Below are positions 48,230-60,386 of a DNA stretch of 64,000 nucleotides, piece by piece. The DNA is from Chlorocebus sabaeus (taxonomy: Eukaryota; Chordata; Mammalia; Primates; Cercopithecidae), in assembly GCF_047675955.1 (NCBI RefSeq), contig NC_132911.1:72759133-72823132 (forward strand), read 5' to 3'. A program made the translations under genes and the position numbers. Under the pieces are notes generated by a model. It saw nothing but the letters and a program-made list of their open reading frames with translations, was not told the DNA's origin and searched no databases. Position 1 is the first letter of the stretch; every line of letters begins with the position of its first letter.

Positions 48230-48600
48230 CATTCCACTGGTTGTAAACTACTCATAGGGTTATAGGGGCTCAGATCATGCTACCCCAAATATGGTGCTTT
48301 GGCATGTTGGGTACTTTGAACTGAAGGAAACTGGTAGAACCTCAGAGGCAACGTCTCTCTGACTTCTCTCCTCCTCCTGTCTTCTGCCATTCTTTCTTCC
48401 TTGAAGCAAGACATAGAAACCAGATTTCCTCTACCTGGGTCTTTGGGCCTTTATTCCTGGAGGCTCCTGTGTCACTTAAAATTTTAGTTAAATACATTTT
48501 TTATGCTTTTCTCTGGTTACCTTGTCTTTTGTTATAGGAGTGTCATCTGTGACCCTTATGATGGGTGAGGAAAAGTAGCACATCTTTTGACCCCTACTGT
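48230..48600 (+). mobile_element. Possible ERV1 LTR, sense
   Basis: CCCCAAATATGGTGCTTTGG, a pyrimidine-rich centre and CTTTTGTTATAGGAGTGTCA resemble a class I LTR, but no terminal or target repeats are clear. Confidence 0.4.
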
Positions 48601-48643
48601 CACAGTGTCTGAAAGTGAGTTTGCATATAGTATATCCACAACC

Positions 48644-48675
48644 TTATTGCTCTTATCAGGCAATAAGAGCAATAA
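48644..48675. repeat. Perfect inverted repeat, 13-bp arms, 6-base spacer
   Basis: TTATTGCTCTTAT at 48644-48656 and its exact complement ATAAGAGCAATAA at 48663-48675 are separated by CAGGCA. It lies directly beside the 3' end of the L1 at 48690. Confidence 0.95.
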
Positions 48676-48689
48676 TTTTAATTTAAATT

Positions 48690-49350
48690 AATTTTAAATA
48701 TAATTTAATTTTTTCATTTAATTTAATAAATGTTTTAAATAATAATTGTATATATTGTATATTTATGGGGTACAATATGATGTTTTGATATATTTTTACT
48801 TTATGGAATGATTAAATCAAGTGAGTTAACAAATCCATTACCAATCATACTTTTTTTGTGGTAAAAACACATAAAATCTACCTTTTTTGTAATTGAAATA
48901 TACAACACGTTATTATTTATTATAGTCACCCTTTTGTGCAAGAGATCACTGAAATATATGTATTCCTTCTGTCTAACTGAAATTTTATACATTTTGACCA
49001 ACATATTCCCTTTCTTCATTAGTCTCCTTTCCTCCGGCCTCTGGTAACCACCATTCTATTCTTTACTTCTATGAGTTTGACATTTTAAGATTTCAAATAT
49101 AGGTGAAATTGTGCACTATTTGTCTTTCTGTGCCTGACTTATTTAATTCAGCATAATATCCTCCAGGTTCATCTATATTGTTGGCAAATGAGAGAATTAT
49201 TTTCTTTTTAAAGGTTGAATAATATTCCATTGTGTATATATACCACATTTTGTTTATGCATTGATCCAATGATGGACACGTGCAGTGGTTCCATAACTTA
49301 GCTATTGTGAATAATGCCACAATGAAATTGGGAATGCAAATATCACTGTG
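48690..49350 (-). mobile_element. L1 (L1MA/L1PB-like) 3' end, antisense part of a 5'-inverted insertion
   Basis: An AT-rich decayed tail and TTTATGGGGTACAATATGAT at the left lead to the antisense end of ORF2 (AATATTCCATTGTGTATATA, GAATAATGCCACAATGAAAT). It stops where the next, oppositely oriented piece begins. Confidence 0.88.
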
Positions 49351-49895
49351 GCATACTCTTTTTAATCCTAAAGCTTCTGCACAGCAAAGGCAACACTGAA
49401 TAGAGCCAACCCGCAGACTGGGAGAAAATATTTGCAAACCGTACTCTGATAAGGGGCTAATATCCAAAATATATAAGAACTCAAATAACTCAATAACTAG
49501 AAAACGAAGAACTCAATTTAAAAATGGGGAAGGGATTGAAATAAACATATTTCAGAAAAAGACATACAAATGGCCAGCAGATAACATGCAAAAAATACTA
49601 ATCATCGCCAATCATCAGGGAAATGCAATTTAAAACCACAAAGAGGTATTGCCTAACACCTGATAGAATGGCTGTCATTAAAAAGATGAAAGAGGAAAGA
49701 TAACAAGTACCCGTGAGGATGTAGAGAAAAGGGAACAATTGTGCACTGTTGGTGGAAAAATAATATAGCCATTATTGAAAAGTGTGGAGCTTCTGCTGAA
49801 AAGTCAAAATAGAATTACTATATGTTCCAGCAATCCCACTTCTGGGTATATATTTAAAGGAATTGAAATCATTATGCCAAAGAAGTATCTGCAAA
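49351..49895 (+). mobile_element. Same L1, inverted 5' part, sense
   Basis: From AAAGCTTCTGCACAGCAAAG through GGGCTAATATCCAAAATATA to CCAGCAATCCCACTTCTGGG and AAGAAGTATCTGC. It ends at the consensus point where the antisense piece begins, so together they form one insertion with a 5' inversion. Confidence 0.88.
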
Positions 49896-52199
49896 GAGTT
49901 CTTCTCATTCAGAACCTGATTGGAAGATGTGATCAGTGATGGGACTGACACATTGTACTGGCAATGACTGAGAGATTTGAGAGATACACAACCACTGAAA
50001 GAACTTCTACTTTTCTAGGCATCAGGGAAAGAGAAATTAGGGCTATGTTAAATAGCTCTGTAGAGTGTTCTGTGCCAAAAAGTGATTAAAGGATCAAGAA
50101 TATAACACAAGGTTTGTTGTTTAGCATAGTTGTAAGAAATAAAGAAAAATAGAAGTTTTTTTCATGAATTTTTCACATGAGGCTAGAAAAGTGCAAAATA
50201 GCTTGTGTCTTTAAACTGGAAATTATCCTGTTACTTTCATATCACTTGACAGCCTTAGTCTGGTGTGAACATTGCTGCAATTTGTGTGACTTAAACAGAG
50301 AAATGACATTGTTTGGCAAGTGGGAAAATGCATGGCTAATAGATAACTCACCATCAAAATTTATAAAGAATCTAATCCAGAATATCTTATTTTCCCCCTT
50401 AGATCATAAGTGAAGTAAGTCTTTATAAAACAACAATTTTGAGTAAATAGAGCATTGGCTATGAAGGATATAGTAGTGGTTCTTATAATTATTGAGTTTA
50501 TTTGTCATAAGGTAGATGTTTAAAATAGTCAATGAGTGTCTTGGCTGGACTTACAGAAGATTCCACAAATACAATTACATATCCTTAAATGATATGGGCA
50601 AAACAAGCTGCATTTCTTGCCTAGGAGTCACAGTACAAAGTAAGCCATATCAAAAAAGTAAAGTGTTGGTAGGTCAGTAATGCAAATTTTCAGTAATTAT
50701 CAGCAAAATTTTTGTGACTTAAAAAAATTATAATTTGCAAAATTATGAGCATTGCCTTAAAATTCTCTATTTAATGTCTTGAATTTTGTTTTAATGTAAC
50801 AGGTAAGATACCAATAACTAGCAGACAACTGCTGACACCAAGGCACTAACTTACTATTTCAATGAAGTTTATAAGCCATTTTTCTGGAAAGACCACCCAC
50901 CAATTCTGTCTACCCACTGCCATTCTCAGGAGTTAAATCTTGTTTGTGTGGACTCATGCCAGGGCATTCCGGGTGGTAAGATACTATTTGCTTTTGATGC
51001 TGCAAGTGTTTGCATTCCTTCATGCTTAACATCAATAGTGCACAAAAAAGGGAGCCGAAAGCCATTTTAAAAGAAATTGGATTGTAGAGAACATACACTG
51101 ATACTGGCTCAGAAACTCCAGCATGAGAATCCCAGGAGAAATTTGTTCCTAAATAGCTTGTTGTTTTCTAACTGATTTGTCTCATGTAATTCAACCAAAG
51201 ACTGTTCTTCATTTCTCCTAAATATCATGGGATTAATATATTGAGTCTAGTTATACGTGGACTTGATAAAGCACAAGTAGATCACTGTTGGTGATAACTG
51301 GAAAAAAAAGATGAATGTCAAGTCTTATGAATGTGAATTCATTTCAAATTGTCTATATTATTTATTAGTTGACCTGAGAAAACCTACATAAATAACCATA
51401 CATTATATTTGGTTTCATTTTGTTTATGATTTTTTTCTTAGCTATTTTATACGTTTATATTCAGCAACTTCCCATGGGAAGGAATGGTGAGCAAAACAGA
51501 CATGAATGAAAATGGATAAGGACAAAAAAGGATTACTATCACTTGTTTAAATTTTGTAGTTTTTCGTAAAGCTGACCTCCCAGTCCTAGAGATGTAAAAG
51601 ATTTCATTTGAGTCATGTATACAATGCACCATCTACTGCCGTGTTTCAAGTGATAGAAACATTTAATTTGAATCCAAATGCATTTATCTAGCACTACTCT
51701 GTGTCAGACACTGTGATATGCTCTAGAAATACAAATGAACACCTCTGATTTCTGGGAAATTATTGTATTCCAGCTAGAATCGGACATGCAAACAAATAAG
51801 TGCAACCCAAAATGTCAGATGATGATAGTGCCATGGGAGAAAATAAAACATGTTAGAATGGCTACGTCATCCCAGATGTGATTGGTTACAATTTGATGAG
51901 AGCTGTTGCTGTGGGAAAAAAGCCTCACCTTCAGAAATGTTGGTATACTGCTCCCATTGTTTATTCAAGATCTGCATGAAGGAAGACATGAAAATAACAA
52001 ATGTCAGCCAGAATCTGGGGGCCACATCAATTTCATGGTTTTTCTTTTGCGTGTAAGTCAATGCAAGATTCTCTTTAACCCCACTCCTTCTGGTAGCTGT
52101 TTTGTGATTTGTAGGGGCGGGAGGGCCTTGTATGCACATGTGTGCACACTCACACACACCATCTCAAAGTCTTTCTTGTTACATGACAAAGAGCTGGTG
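49896..52199. other. Unassigned sequence
   Basis: 51680-51830 has a faint match to the ancient repeat of 15170 (TGTGTCAGACACTGTGATAT). Overlapping frames at 51850-52214 on both strands have no splice support. Nothing else is seen. Confidence 0.4.
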
Positions 52200-52340
52200 C
52201 TTCAGAGCAAGTGATATCAGGGTTGAAATCTCAGCTTGGCCACTGTACACGGTATGGGGAAAAAACCCTCTGTAGACTTCAATTTTCTGTATGAACCTGG
52301 GGATGATAATTTTTGCCTATGGGGTTGTAGTGGAATGGAG
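52200..52340 (+). mobile_element. MIR fragment, sense
   Basis: GGGTTGAAATCTCAGCTTGG...CCACTGTACACG and AATTTTCTGTATGAACCTGG follow the sense MIR core. Confidence 0.75.
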
Positions 52341-52635
52341 TGGTTACCTCAGTTTTTAGCAGAGAATCTACTCTGAAAAAAAGTCTATTTCAAGAGAAAA
52401 AACTGGCCATATACATCTCAAAAGAAGTCAAATATACATTTAAATCCAGAGAAGTCACAGTATATTTTAGAAGAAAAAAAAAAAAGAAATATTAAATTGA
52501 AGGTCTGTGAAACAGTCATAAGGGTTGTTTAAGTGAGTAAAATATTAAGAATAATTCTCATGAGTTTTGACTAAATAAATAGAAGTACTTTTGAAGCAGC
52601 ATCATTTGTCTGAGGTGATACCCAAGGTTCGTTGT

Positions 52636-53170
52636 CCCATGGCCATGGAATACTAGGACACTGACACACCAGAGTGAGGATCAGAGCAGAAGTTTGTTTA
52701 ATAGGCAAAAGAAAGAGAAGAGAGGGGTGCAGAGAGGGGTCCCAGAGAAAATGCATTACCAGTTCTTTGGTGAAATGTAGAGGTTTTATAAATGAGCTTG
52801 AGGGGGCGGTGTCTGATTTACATAGGGCACAAAAGATTGGTCGGACCAGGTGTGCCATTTGCATAGAGCGGGAAGAGGCTGGCCGCCCCACCTTAATCTT
52901 TTATTATGCAGATAGGGTCTCTACCTGGCTGGCATCATGTTGCCTGGTTCTTTACTATATACCTGGTGACAAAAGGGAGCCTCCATGTTGAACACACCTG
53001 GCTTCGAGGTAGCCCTTTTCTATTAGCACAGCTGCCAGCATTTCCCAGTGCGACCTTCCAGCTTGCTTATCTATGTTTGAAGCTCAGTTTTACAGGCTGC
53101 TCTTTGTTAGAAAACAAATGGTTTGGGGACTGCTTTTTGTTAAAAGGAAAGCCTTGCCAATGACCCCCAC
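52636..53170 (-). mobile_element. ERV LTR, antisense, family not named
   Basis: It has LTR composition and blocks I know from a class I ERV LTR in antisense: AGAAGTTTGTTTAATAGGCA, GTGTGCCATTTGCATAGAGC, GGGAGCCTCCATGTTGAACA and GTTTGGGGACTGC. The edges are approximate. Confidence 0.6.
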
Positions 53171-53675
53171 TATCTGCCTAAATAATTTTTTTCTAGCTCC
53201 TCTATCACCTTGATTATAAAGAGGCAGATTTCCTTATCATTCTTCTCCCTATGGATGTACAAATCTATATGTTTACTTTATCTACCTATTCATCCATCCA
53301 TCTATTCCACAAAACCCTTTCCCAAGACTGTGATGTGAAGGAAATGGATGATGTGAGAGACAGGGAAAAGTGATCTAGGAGTCACAGCAGCTGGCTCAAA
53401 AAACAGCAAGAAAGCCTGTTTATGAATCCTGCCATCCATACTAGTCCACTGGGTTTCCAGTTCATACCAGCAGACCTGAGGATATATTTTTGCTTCTCCA
53501 TTTAGTTCCTCAAGACTTTGCTCGAGGAACTTGGCCAAGACTTTGCTTGGCCTTCTTCAGGGTAAACTCCTTTTCTCTTCCAGGATTTTTGGACTTCAGA
53601 GAATATCTGTGATATGTGGCCTAAGGCCACCCGGAGAATAAGCATCCTACAATTAGGGAATGAAAATAGTGTACT
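53171..53675. other. Unassigned sequence
   Basis: Nothing nameable apart from a short (CATC)n-like stretch at about 53290. Confidence 0.4.
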
Positions 53676-54022
53676 GGCAGCTATGAAAAAGAACAAAATC
53701 TTTTTCGTCCTTTGCAGCAGCATGGACAAACTGGAAGCTATTATTCTATGTGAAATAACTAAGAAACAGAAAATAAAATACCACATGTTCTCACTTACAA
53801 GTGGGAGCTAAACACTGGGTACACATGGACATAAACATGGAAACAATAAACACTGGGGACTCCAAGAGCGGGGAGGTTTGGGGGGCTGAGGGATGAAAAA
53901 TTTCCTATTGGTTACAATAGTTACCATTTGAGTGATGAGTACACTAGAAGCCAAAATCCCACTATTAGGCAATATACCTATGTAACAAGCCTGTACATGT
54001 ACCCCTGAATCTAAAATAAAAT
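53676..54022 (+). mobile_element. L1PB/L1PA-like 3' end, 5' truncated, sense
   Basis: Collinear with an L1 3' end from AAACTGGAAGCTATTATTCT through ACCACATGTTCTCACTTACA to GTACCCCTGAATCTAAAATA and an (AAAAT)n-like tail. The flanks AAAATAGTGTACT (53663) and AAAATAGTATATT (54023) are a probable target-site duplication. Confidence 0.94.
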
Positions 54023-54293
54023 AAAATAGTATATTGTCTGGAGAAAGTCTATGCACTCAATTTTCAAGTAGGGCAAGAGTCTTAACCTTCCAGTGAGTGC
54101 TAAGTGATATCTATGGACTGACTTCCCTGCATTGTAATAGACAGAATCACACACAAAATGAGAAATAACCATACTGGAAAATCAAGGAACCAATGAAGTT
54201 GTTGTTCCCCCACACCTCCTTTACACAATACATCCTTGAGTGAGACGCCTGACAGAGGAGAGGAAGGTGAGCCAGTACTCCATGGCTATTCCT

Positions 54294-54835
54294 CTGTTAG
54301 TTAATTGCCATTTGGCCATGTTGATACCTTCTTTGGAGAAGTATCTATTTCAATTCCTTACTCATTTTTAATTTGGCCTATTGTCTTTTAATTGTTGAGT
54401 TGTAAGAATTATTTATGTATTATGTATCTAGACCCTTATCAGATACATGGTTTGCAAATGTTTTCTCCCATTCTGAGGATTTTCACTTTTTTGATGATGT
54501 CTTTTGAAGCACAAAGCTTTTTCATTTTGATCAAATCCCATTTATCTGTGTTTTCTGCCGTCACTGAGGCATGTGGTGTCATATCTAAGAAACTATTGCT
54601 TCATTCAAGTTCCCAAATATTTATTCCTATGTGATCTTCTAAGAGTTTTAAAAATTTACCACTCATATTCAATTCTATGATCTATTTTGACTTAATTTTT
54701 GTCTATGATGTGAGACAGGGATCCATTTTCAGTCTTTTGCATGATATCCAGTTGTTCTAGCACCATTTGTTGAAAAGATTATTCCTTCCACCTTGAATTG
54801 TCTTGGTACCCTTTTCTGAAATCACGTTTATCTTA
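54294..54835 (-). mobile_element. L1 ORF2 3' region, antisense, truncated at both ends
   Basis: CCCTTATCAGATACATGGTT, TGCAAATGTTTTCTCCCATT, GACAGGGATCCATTTTCAGT and CTAGCACCATTTGTTGAAAA are standard antisense L1 ORF2 blocks. Confidence 0.92.
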
Positions 54836-55580
54836 AGTGCTTTCTAATATAATACATTTCTGCTTATCTTATGACTTACAGTGCCAAACTTGGAATTAGA
54901 CATTTCTCTAAGGATCCCTGGTTCCTGTTAGCAAAAATGTACAGTAGAGAATAAAATCTGCTTATTAGGGTGCATTGTGAGAATGGCATTGCTTTTTGTC
55001 CACTTTAGTGAAAAAGATCAGGGCAAAAATACACTTTATTAGATAAATATGTATGTAAGGCATGGCTTTATATTGATATTTCCAGTCCAATTATAACAAT
55101 GTGGTGTTCCTACTTAACTTCTTGATTCTGTAATTGAAGATTCTTTTTATATTAAAGGTCTTTATTTCTGACAAAATACAATTATTTATCTGTTTTCAAG
55201 TAAAGAAAATATGTAACAAGTAAAACATAAGAAGTCCCAAGATTCTTAGTGCAGTTTAAGGTTACTAAAATTTAAAACCGCAGTAAGACTTTTGGGGTAC
55301 CTTATAGAAAATTATGCAAACAATAAAACTCCTGAATTAATTTTTTGAAATCCTATGTGGTTCCTTTTGTTTTTAGATTACATTGATTGTACCAATGATT
55401 TGCAGCCAGGTTACTCGTTTCAGAGTTTATAGAGTCATTCACAATATCTTACTCTGTGTAGCAGTATAATTTCTACACTTGTCTGGTAAATAATTGGTTC
55501 CTCTCTTTCAGTTTACCTTCAATTTGAGACCAATGCTAATTTACATTCTAATATCCTGAAAAGTTCCTGTTTTTAGCTAC
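54836..55580. other. Unassigned AT-rich sequence
   Basis: I see nothing to name. Confidence 0.4.
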
Positions 55581-55938
55581 TGTCTTAATCTGTTTGCCTG
55601 CTATAAAAAGAGTACTATAGACTGGTGTCTTATAAACAAGGGAAATTCATTTCTCATAGTTCTAGAGGTTGGAAGTCTGAGATCAGGGTGCCAGCATGGT
55701 TCTGGTGAGGACTTTCTTTCAGGGGGCAGACTGCAAATTTCTTGGTGTATCCTCACATGGTGGAAAGACAGCTGGCTAGCTTTCTAACTTCTTCTTGTAG
55801 GAGTACTAATTGCATTCATGAGGGATCTACCCTCATGGCCTACACACCTCCCAAAGGCCCCGCCTCCAAATAGCATCACATTATAGATTAGATTTCAACA
55901 TATGAATTCAGGGGGGACACACACATAATGGGCTGACA
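55581..55938 (-). mobile_element. MLT1 LTR, antisense
   Basis: It runs from TGTCTTAATCTGTTTGCCTG to AATGGGCTGACA, with GTTGGAAGTCTGAGATCAGG and ATTTCAACATATGAATTCAG inside. The flanking 5-mers GCTAC and TGTAC match only partly. Confidence 0.93.
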
Positions 55939-56227
55939 TGTACATTTAGTCTATAATAGCTGTTAATTTTCTCTTGGTGCATATTGCCAACTACTGAGAG
56001 AAGGGCCTGATTTTAACTAGAAATGATCAAAAAATACTCTAAAATGTATATTATGGTTTTATTTCAGCACTGTCTGGTCCAACCACAATGTTTTAATACA
56101 TATTTATATGACAAGAACATATATATAATTTTGTTTGGGTTAAAACAATTCCACTTTATATTATTATTCATACTGCCATTAATTTCTAATAATTTTGAAT
56201 AAAGATACCTGCATTCGTTCAGTACAG

Positions 56228-56637
56228 ATGAAATTAGTGCCCTTATAAAAGAGGCCTAAGGAAGCATGCTTGCCAACCTTCCATGTGAGGACACACAGAA
56301 GGCACTCTCTATAAGGAACAGGCCCTCACTGAACACCAAATCTGCTGCCGCCTTGAGTTAGACTTCCCAGCCTACAGAACTGTGAACAATAAATTTCTGT
56401 TGTTGATAAATTACCCAGTCCAAGATATTTTGTTATAGGGCAACCTGAACAGACTAAGACAGTTTTCTCAGTATTTTTAAATGAAAAGCGATTGCTTCTT
56501 TTGTTTTTCAGGTTCATTTTTTTATGCTTTTCTTCTTTCTGCCCTTGTTCACTTTCTCATTGTTATTCACTTTCCTCTTCCAGATAAAAGGGTAACAACA
56601 TATGTAGTGATTCATTTGTATCTAATTCAGGGCCTCA
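56228..56637 (+). repeat. Duplicated segment, copy 1 (3' part of an MLT1-like LTR plus flank)
   Basis: It aligns with 59979-60386 over its whole length. It contains the last about 230 bases of a sense MaLR LTR (to 56461) and about 175 bases of non-LTR sequence to the right. Confidence 0.93.
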
Positions 56638-57532
56638 ATATTGCTAAATCCAGGTGTGATCTTCAAAATTTATAATTTTATTGCTTTATTTGATCTACAA
56701 ATACATTGTATATTATAATCAAATATATTGATTTATATACATAGTATTTAATCTAATTTATTTTCAGTTTTATTTGAGCAGTGCATATGAAAGCTTCCTA
56801 TTTTTCCATGGGGATATAAAAAGGAAATACCTCGACTTCTACATGATTTCTACATTTTAATATAAATAACAAAGAACAAAACAAAATATGTTGAAGCACT
56901 TGAAGTTTTGCCTGAAAAATTCTTTTGACTGCTAGGTCAAAATTCATATTTTATTTTGTAAAGCAAATATAAATTCAAGTATCTTAGTGTCAGGAATATT
57001 TTGAAACTAGTATATGTAAACTAGAACAAAATTACATTTTTGAAAGATAATGGGGAAATGTGTTAGCTATAATACCTTTAGTGCGTATCCAAAAAATTTA
57101 CATGGAAAATCTTCCAAATATCTAATTTCTAGATTGTCTGGATTTTTTAGAGGCTTTAATAAAAATCACTGGTGTTTATTTACATTTAGTACCCATTTTA
57201 TTACAATACATGTCATTCAAAACTCACGTTTTACATCATATTTATAGAATATGTAAATAGCTTTAGATATAATTAGGTATTTACATATCCTATAAATTAA
57301 CCTTGGATTTAATTTTGATGCAGAAATCTAAACTCTTACAAGAATCATATTACGTGTCCACATTCTCAGTATTACATTCGGTAATAGCTGTACCAGCTAC
57401 TAAAAGGTAAAACACATAATTAGTTTTTAAAATTAAAATAAGGCAATAAATCTCTCAGTTTTAGTATAAAATATTAACTCTTTCCTATTGTGAATTAGAA
57501 AGCATTTAATACAAAATCTTTGATTTTGAGTA
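56638..57532. other. Unassigned, very AT-rich sequence
   Basis: No repeat or exon is recognised. Confidence 0.4.
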
Positions 57533-57875
57533 AAGAAGTTCCCTAACTTACGATGGTTCAACTTACCATTTTTCAACCTCAGAATGCTGTGAAAGCCACA
57601 TGCATTCAGTAGAAACTATACTTTGAATTTTGAATTCTGATTTTTTTCCTAGGCTAGAGAGTTATGGTACAATGATGCTCTCTTGCAATGCTGGGCAGTG
57701 GCAGCAAGCTTCAGCTCCCTGTCAGCCACACTAAGTGTTATGAGCACATTTAAGATAGGTGAGGCTAAGCTTGTTCGAGTGGTTAGGTGTGTTAAATGCA
57801 GTCTTGACGTACAGTATTTTCCATTTATGATGGGTTAATAGGTGTGTAACCCCATCGTAAGTCGAGGAGCATCTG
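57533..57875. mobile_element. TcMar (Tigger-group) DNA transposon, non-autonomous
   Basis: The terminal inverted repeats are visible: CTAACTTACGATGGTT at the left and its counterpart AACCCCATCGTAAGTCGAGG at the right, 14 of 20 outer bases matching. TA dinucleotides flank both ends (57531-57532 and 57876-57877), the mariner-type target duplication. 343 bp, no transposase frame. The family name is not certain. Confidence 0.8.
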
Positions 57876-58954
57876 TATAGGGGATGGGGGAAACCCACAA
57901 CAACAACAGCAAGATTTAAAACTCTATGTTTATCAATTATAAGGAGGATGGTACTTATCCTATTTCCATCTTTCTAAAATGTAGGCACTGGTAATTATGC
58001 TGCATATCCAGCCTTAGGATGCTAAACTTTAGGTTGAAACTGCTTTTCGATTCCTTGGCCTGTGACTTTTTCTTATTAACCTAAAGTTAAATTGTTCTTT
58101 TGGAGCTGAAAAATTCTAGTGGTAAAATATAATGATTGGTTTGAGAAATTTTATTCAGACAGAACCATGTTGAAGGGCCCTGTGCTTGGCGATTCCAGCT
58201 TAGCTGCCAGGTCCCAGGTGCTGCAGGCACAGACTGGGAAACCACAGTACTACATCTACCGCAGGTGCTAAATATTTCCCCACACTCCCAATGCATCTGC
58301 TTTGACTGGTGGTTTCTTTAAACCTACAAAGATTGACTTATTGGTGAGGGCAGCTGCACAACTCTGAAAATGACTTAGAAAAATTGATCTTAGGCATACT
58401 CGGTAAAGGAGCTCCTTCTCCGGAAATAGCACTCAGGTGTACATGAGGTATTCTTTAAGTACTTGGATGAATGAAAAATTAGAGGATTATCAACAGGAAG
58501 CTCTCCCTTTTTCTTCCTCTCTCTCCTTTTCTCTGTTTCCTTACCGCTATCTCCATCTCCATCTTTGTCTCCAGATTCTACTTTCTGATAGACTGCTCCA
58601 TGTGTTGGGAAAGATGGCACCTGGCACCTGGACACTCCAGTTTATAATGATGTCCTTAGAACTTAGGCCTTTTTGCTCCCAAAGTTTACATAATAATCTT
58701 TAAAAAGATGCTGCTCTCCTCTCCCGGGTTATGTGCCTACCAGAAATCAGGTACTGCATATGAGAGATGAGATCTCTAACTAATCTTTGGTCATGGACTC
58801 AACTGCATGTTAGCAAAAGAGACACCCTTAATTGATAATTTTAACAGAATCCCAAGAAGTTGGTGAAGATCATTTAATAAGAGATTCAACACAGAAAAAA
58901 ATAATGGCATGACCATCACAATAAAAAATATGATGTTTTATTTATAGAATAAAT
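57876..58954. other. Unassigned sequence with a long pyrimidine tract
   Basis: 58499-58573 is a C/T-rich tract ending in CAG, a strong acceptor on paper, but no donor follows its open frame. No repeat is named. Confidence 0.4.
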
Positions 58955-59140
58955 TAGACAAAGTACTTTCACAAACATTAATTCATGTAAATCCAATCCT
59001 TGTAATTTTCACAACTGTACATATGAAGAAATATGATTCAGTTAAATAATGTCTGCATACAGGTGATAAATGGTTGAGGGAGGCATGAACCCAGTGCTTT
59101 TGGTAAAAATTCAGTGTTCTTTCAGCCATAGCACACTGCA
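58955..59140 (-). mobile_element. Possible MIR, antisense
   Basis: An order of AATTTTCACAACTGTACATA, TGAAGAAATATGATTCAGTT and GGCATGAACCCAGTGCTTTT is MIR-like but much diverged. Confidence 0.5.
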
Positions 59141-59870
59141 TCCATAAGTCATTCTGAAGCTTACTATTTATAATCTTCGATTTTCTAGTTTGGAATTAAA
59201 AGTCCTTTATGATTTTCTTTCCATTAATATCACATTATCTATTAGTGTAGGTCCTTCCTTATAGGTTCCAGTTGTGCATCCAACAAACACTGAAATTGCA
59301 GCCCCATGGCCGCCTTGGTGACACCTTTCCTCCTCCTCTCACAATGTCTATCTTTACTCCAACCCAGTCCCTGGAGGCCCTGGATCCCTCTGCCTTCCTG
59401 GATCCAATCTTCACCCCAAGTAGGTTTCTCCCTTTCCAATGTAAGTATTCAAGTGTGATTCTAGATTCTTTCAGTCCTGATATTTTCTATAATTTATCCA
59501 GTCAGCATAATAAAGAGATAGAAGCTAAGTTCTGAAAAGTTGAATATCCTTTTAGATTTTGGTAGTAGGAGTAAAAGGTCATTGGGGAGAACAGCTTGAG
59601 AATACGCATATAGTGATAATTTTGTCCCGATGTATTTTTATTTTTTATCTTGTGCCCTAAACCCTAGGTAAACTGAGCTTCTCTCTTTTCTGTACAAAGT
59701 TCCTATGAATGTTCCTCATACGCCCTATGGTTTCCTTTCTGAAATGAGCTCATCTCATTCTGGCTGGAAGGACATCTTCCTTACTTATAATTCCACAAAC
59801 ATATCCAAATACTCACTGGTTAAGCACAGTTCATATTTGCTTCCTTTCCTGTAAAGTTCTTGCAATAGTC
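59141..59870. other. Unassigned sequence with a GC-richer block
   Basis: 59270-59445 is GC-richer, with an open + frame that ends near a GTAAGT donor at 59443. The acceptor side is unclear and the frame runs on past the donor, so no exon is called. Confidence 0.4.
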
Positions 59871-60210
59871 TGAATGTTTGTATCCTTCCAAAATTCACGT
59901 TGAAATCTATTTTCCAGTAAATATTAAGAGATGGGGCCTTTGGAAGGTAATTAGGTCATAAGGGTGGGGCTCTCATGCATGAAATTAGTGTCCTTATAAA
60001 AGAGGCCTAAGGGAGCATGCTTGCCCACCCTTCCATGTGAGGACACACAGAAGGCACTCTCTATAAGGAACAGGCCCTCACTAGATACCAATCTGCTGCT
60101 GCCTTGATTTAGACTTCCCAGCCTACAGAACTGTGAGCAATAAATTTCTGTTGTTGATATTACCCAGTCCAAGGTATTTTGTTATAGGGCAGCCTGAGCA
60201 GACTAAGACA
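59871..60210 (+). mobile_element. MLT1-like MaLR LTR, sense
   Basis: A complete LTR from TGCAATAGTCTGAATGTTTG to GAGCAGACTAAGACA, with TACAGAACTGTGAGCAATAA inside. The flanking 5-mers GTTCT and GTTTC fit a degraded target duplication. Its 3' part belongs to the duplicated segment. Confidence 0.9.
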
Positions 60211-60386
60211 GTTTCCTCAATACTTTTAAATGAAAGTGATTGCTTCTTTTATTTTTCAGTTTCATTTTTTATTTTTTTCCACCTTCTACCCTGGTTCACT
60301 TTCTCATTGTTATTTACTTTCCTCTTCTAGATAAAAAGGCAACAACATATCTATTGATTCCTTTGTATCGAATTCAAGACCTTGAC
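59979..60386 (+). repeat. Duplicated segment, copy 2
   Basis: Same orientation as copy 1, offset about 3.75 kb. This copy keeps the full LTR, so it is the more likely source. Confidence 0.93.

Noticed and set aside
58499..58700. Long pyrimidine tract plus CAG followed by an open frame
   Set aside because: No donor is found before the stop, and the tract is simple-sequence-like; it could only be a terminal exon and nothing supports that.
59272..59443. GC-richer frame ending at a GTAAGT donor
   Set aside because: The frame continues past the donor and the acceptor side is weak. I could not tell it from an old repeat.
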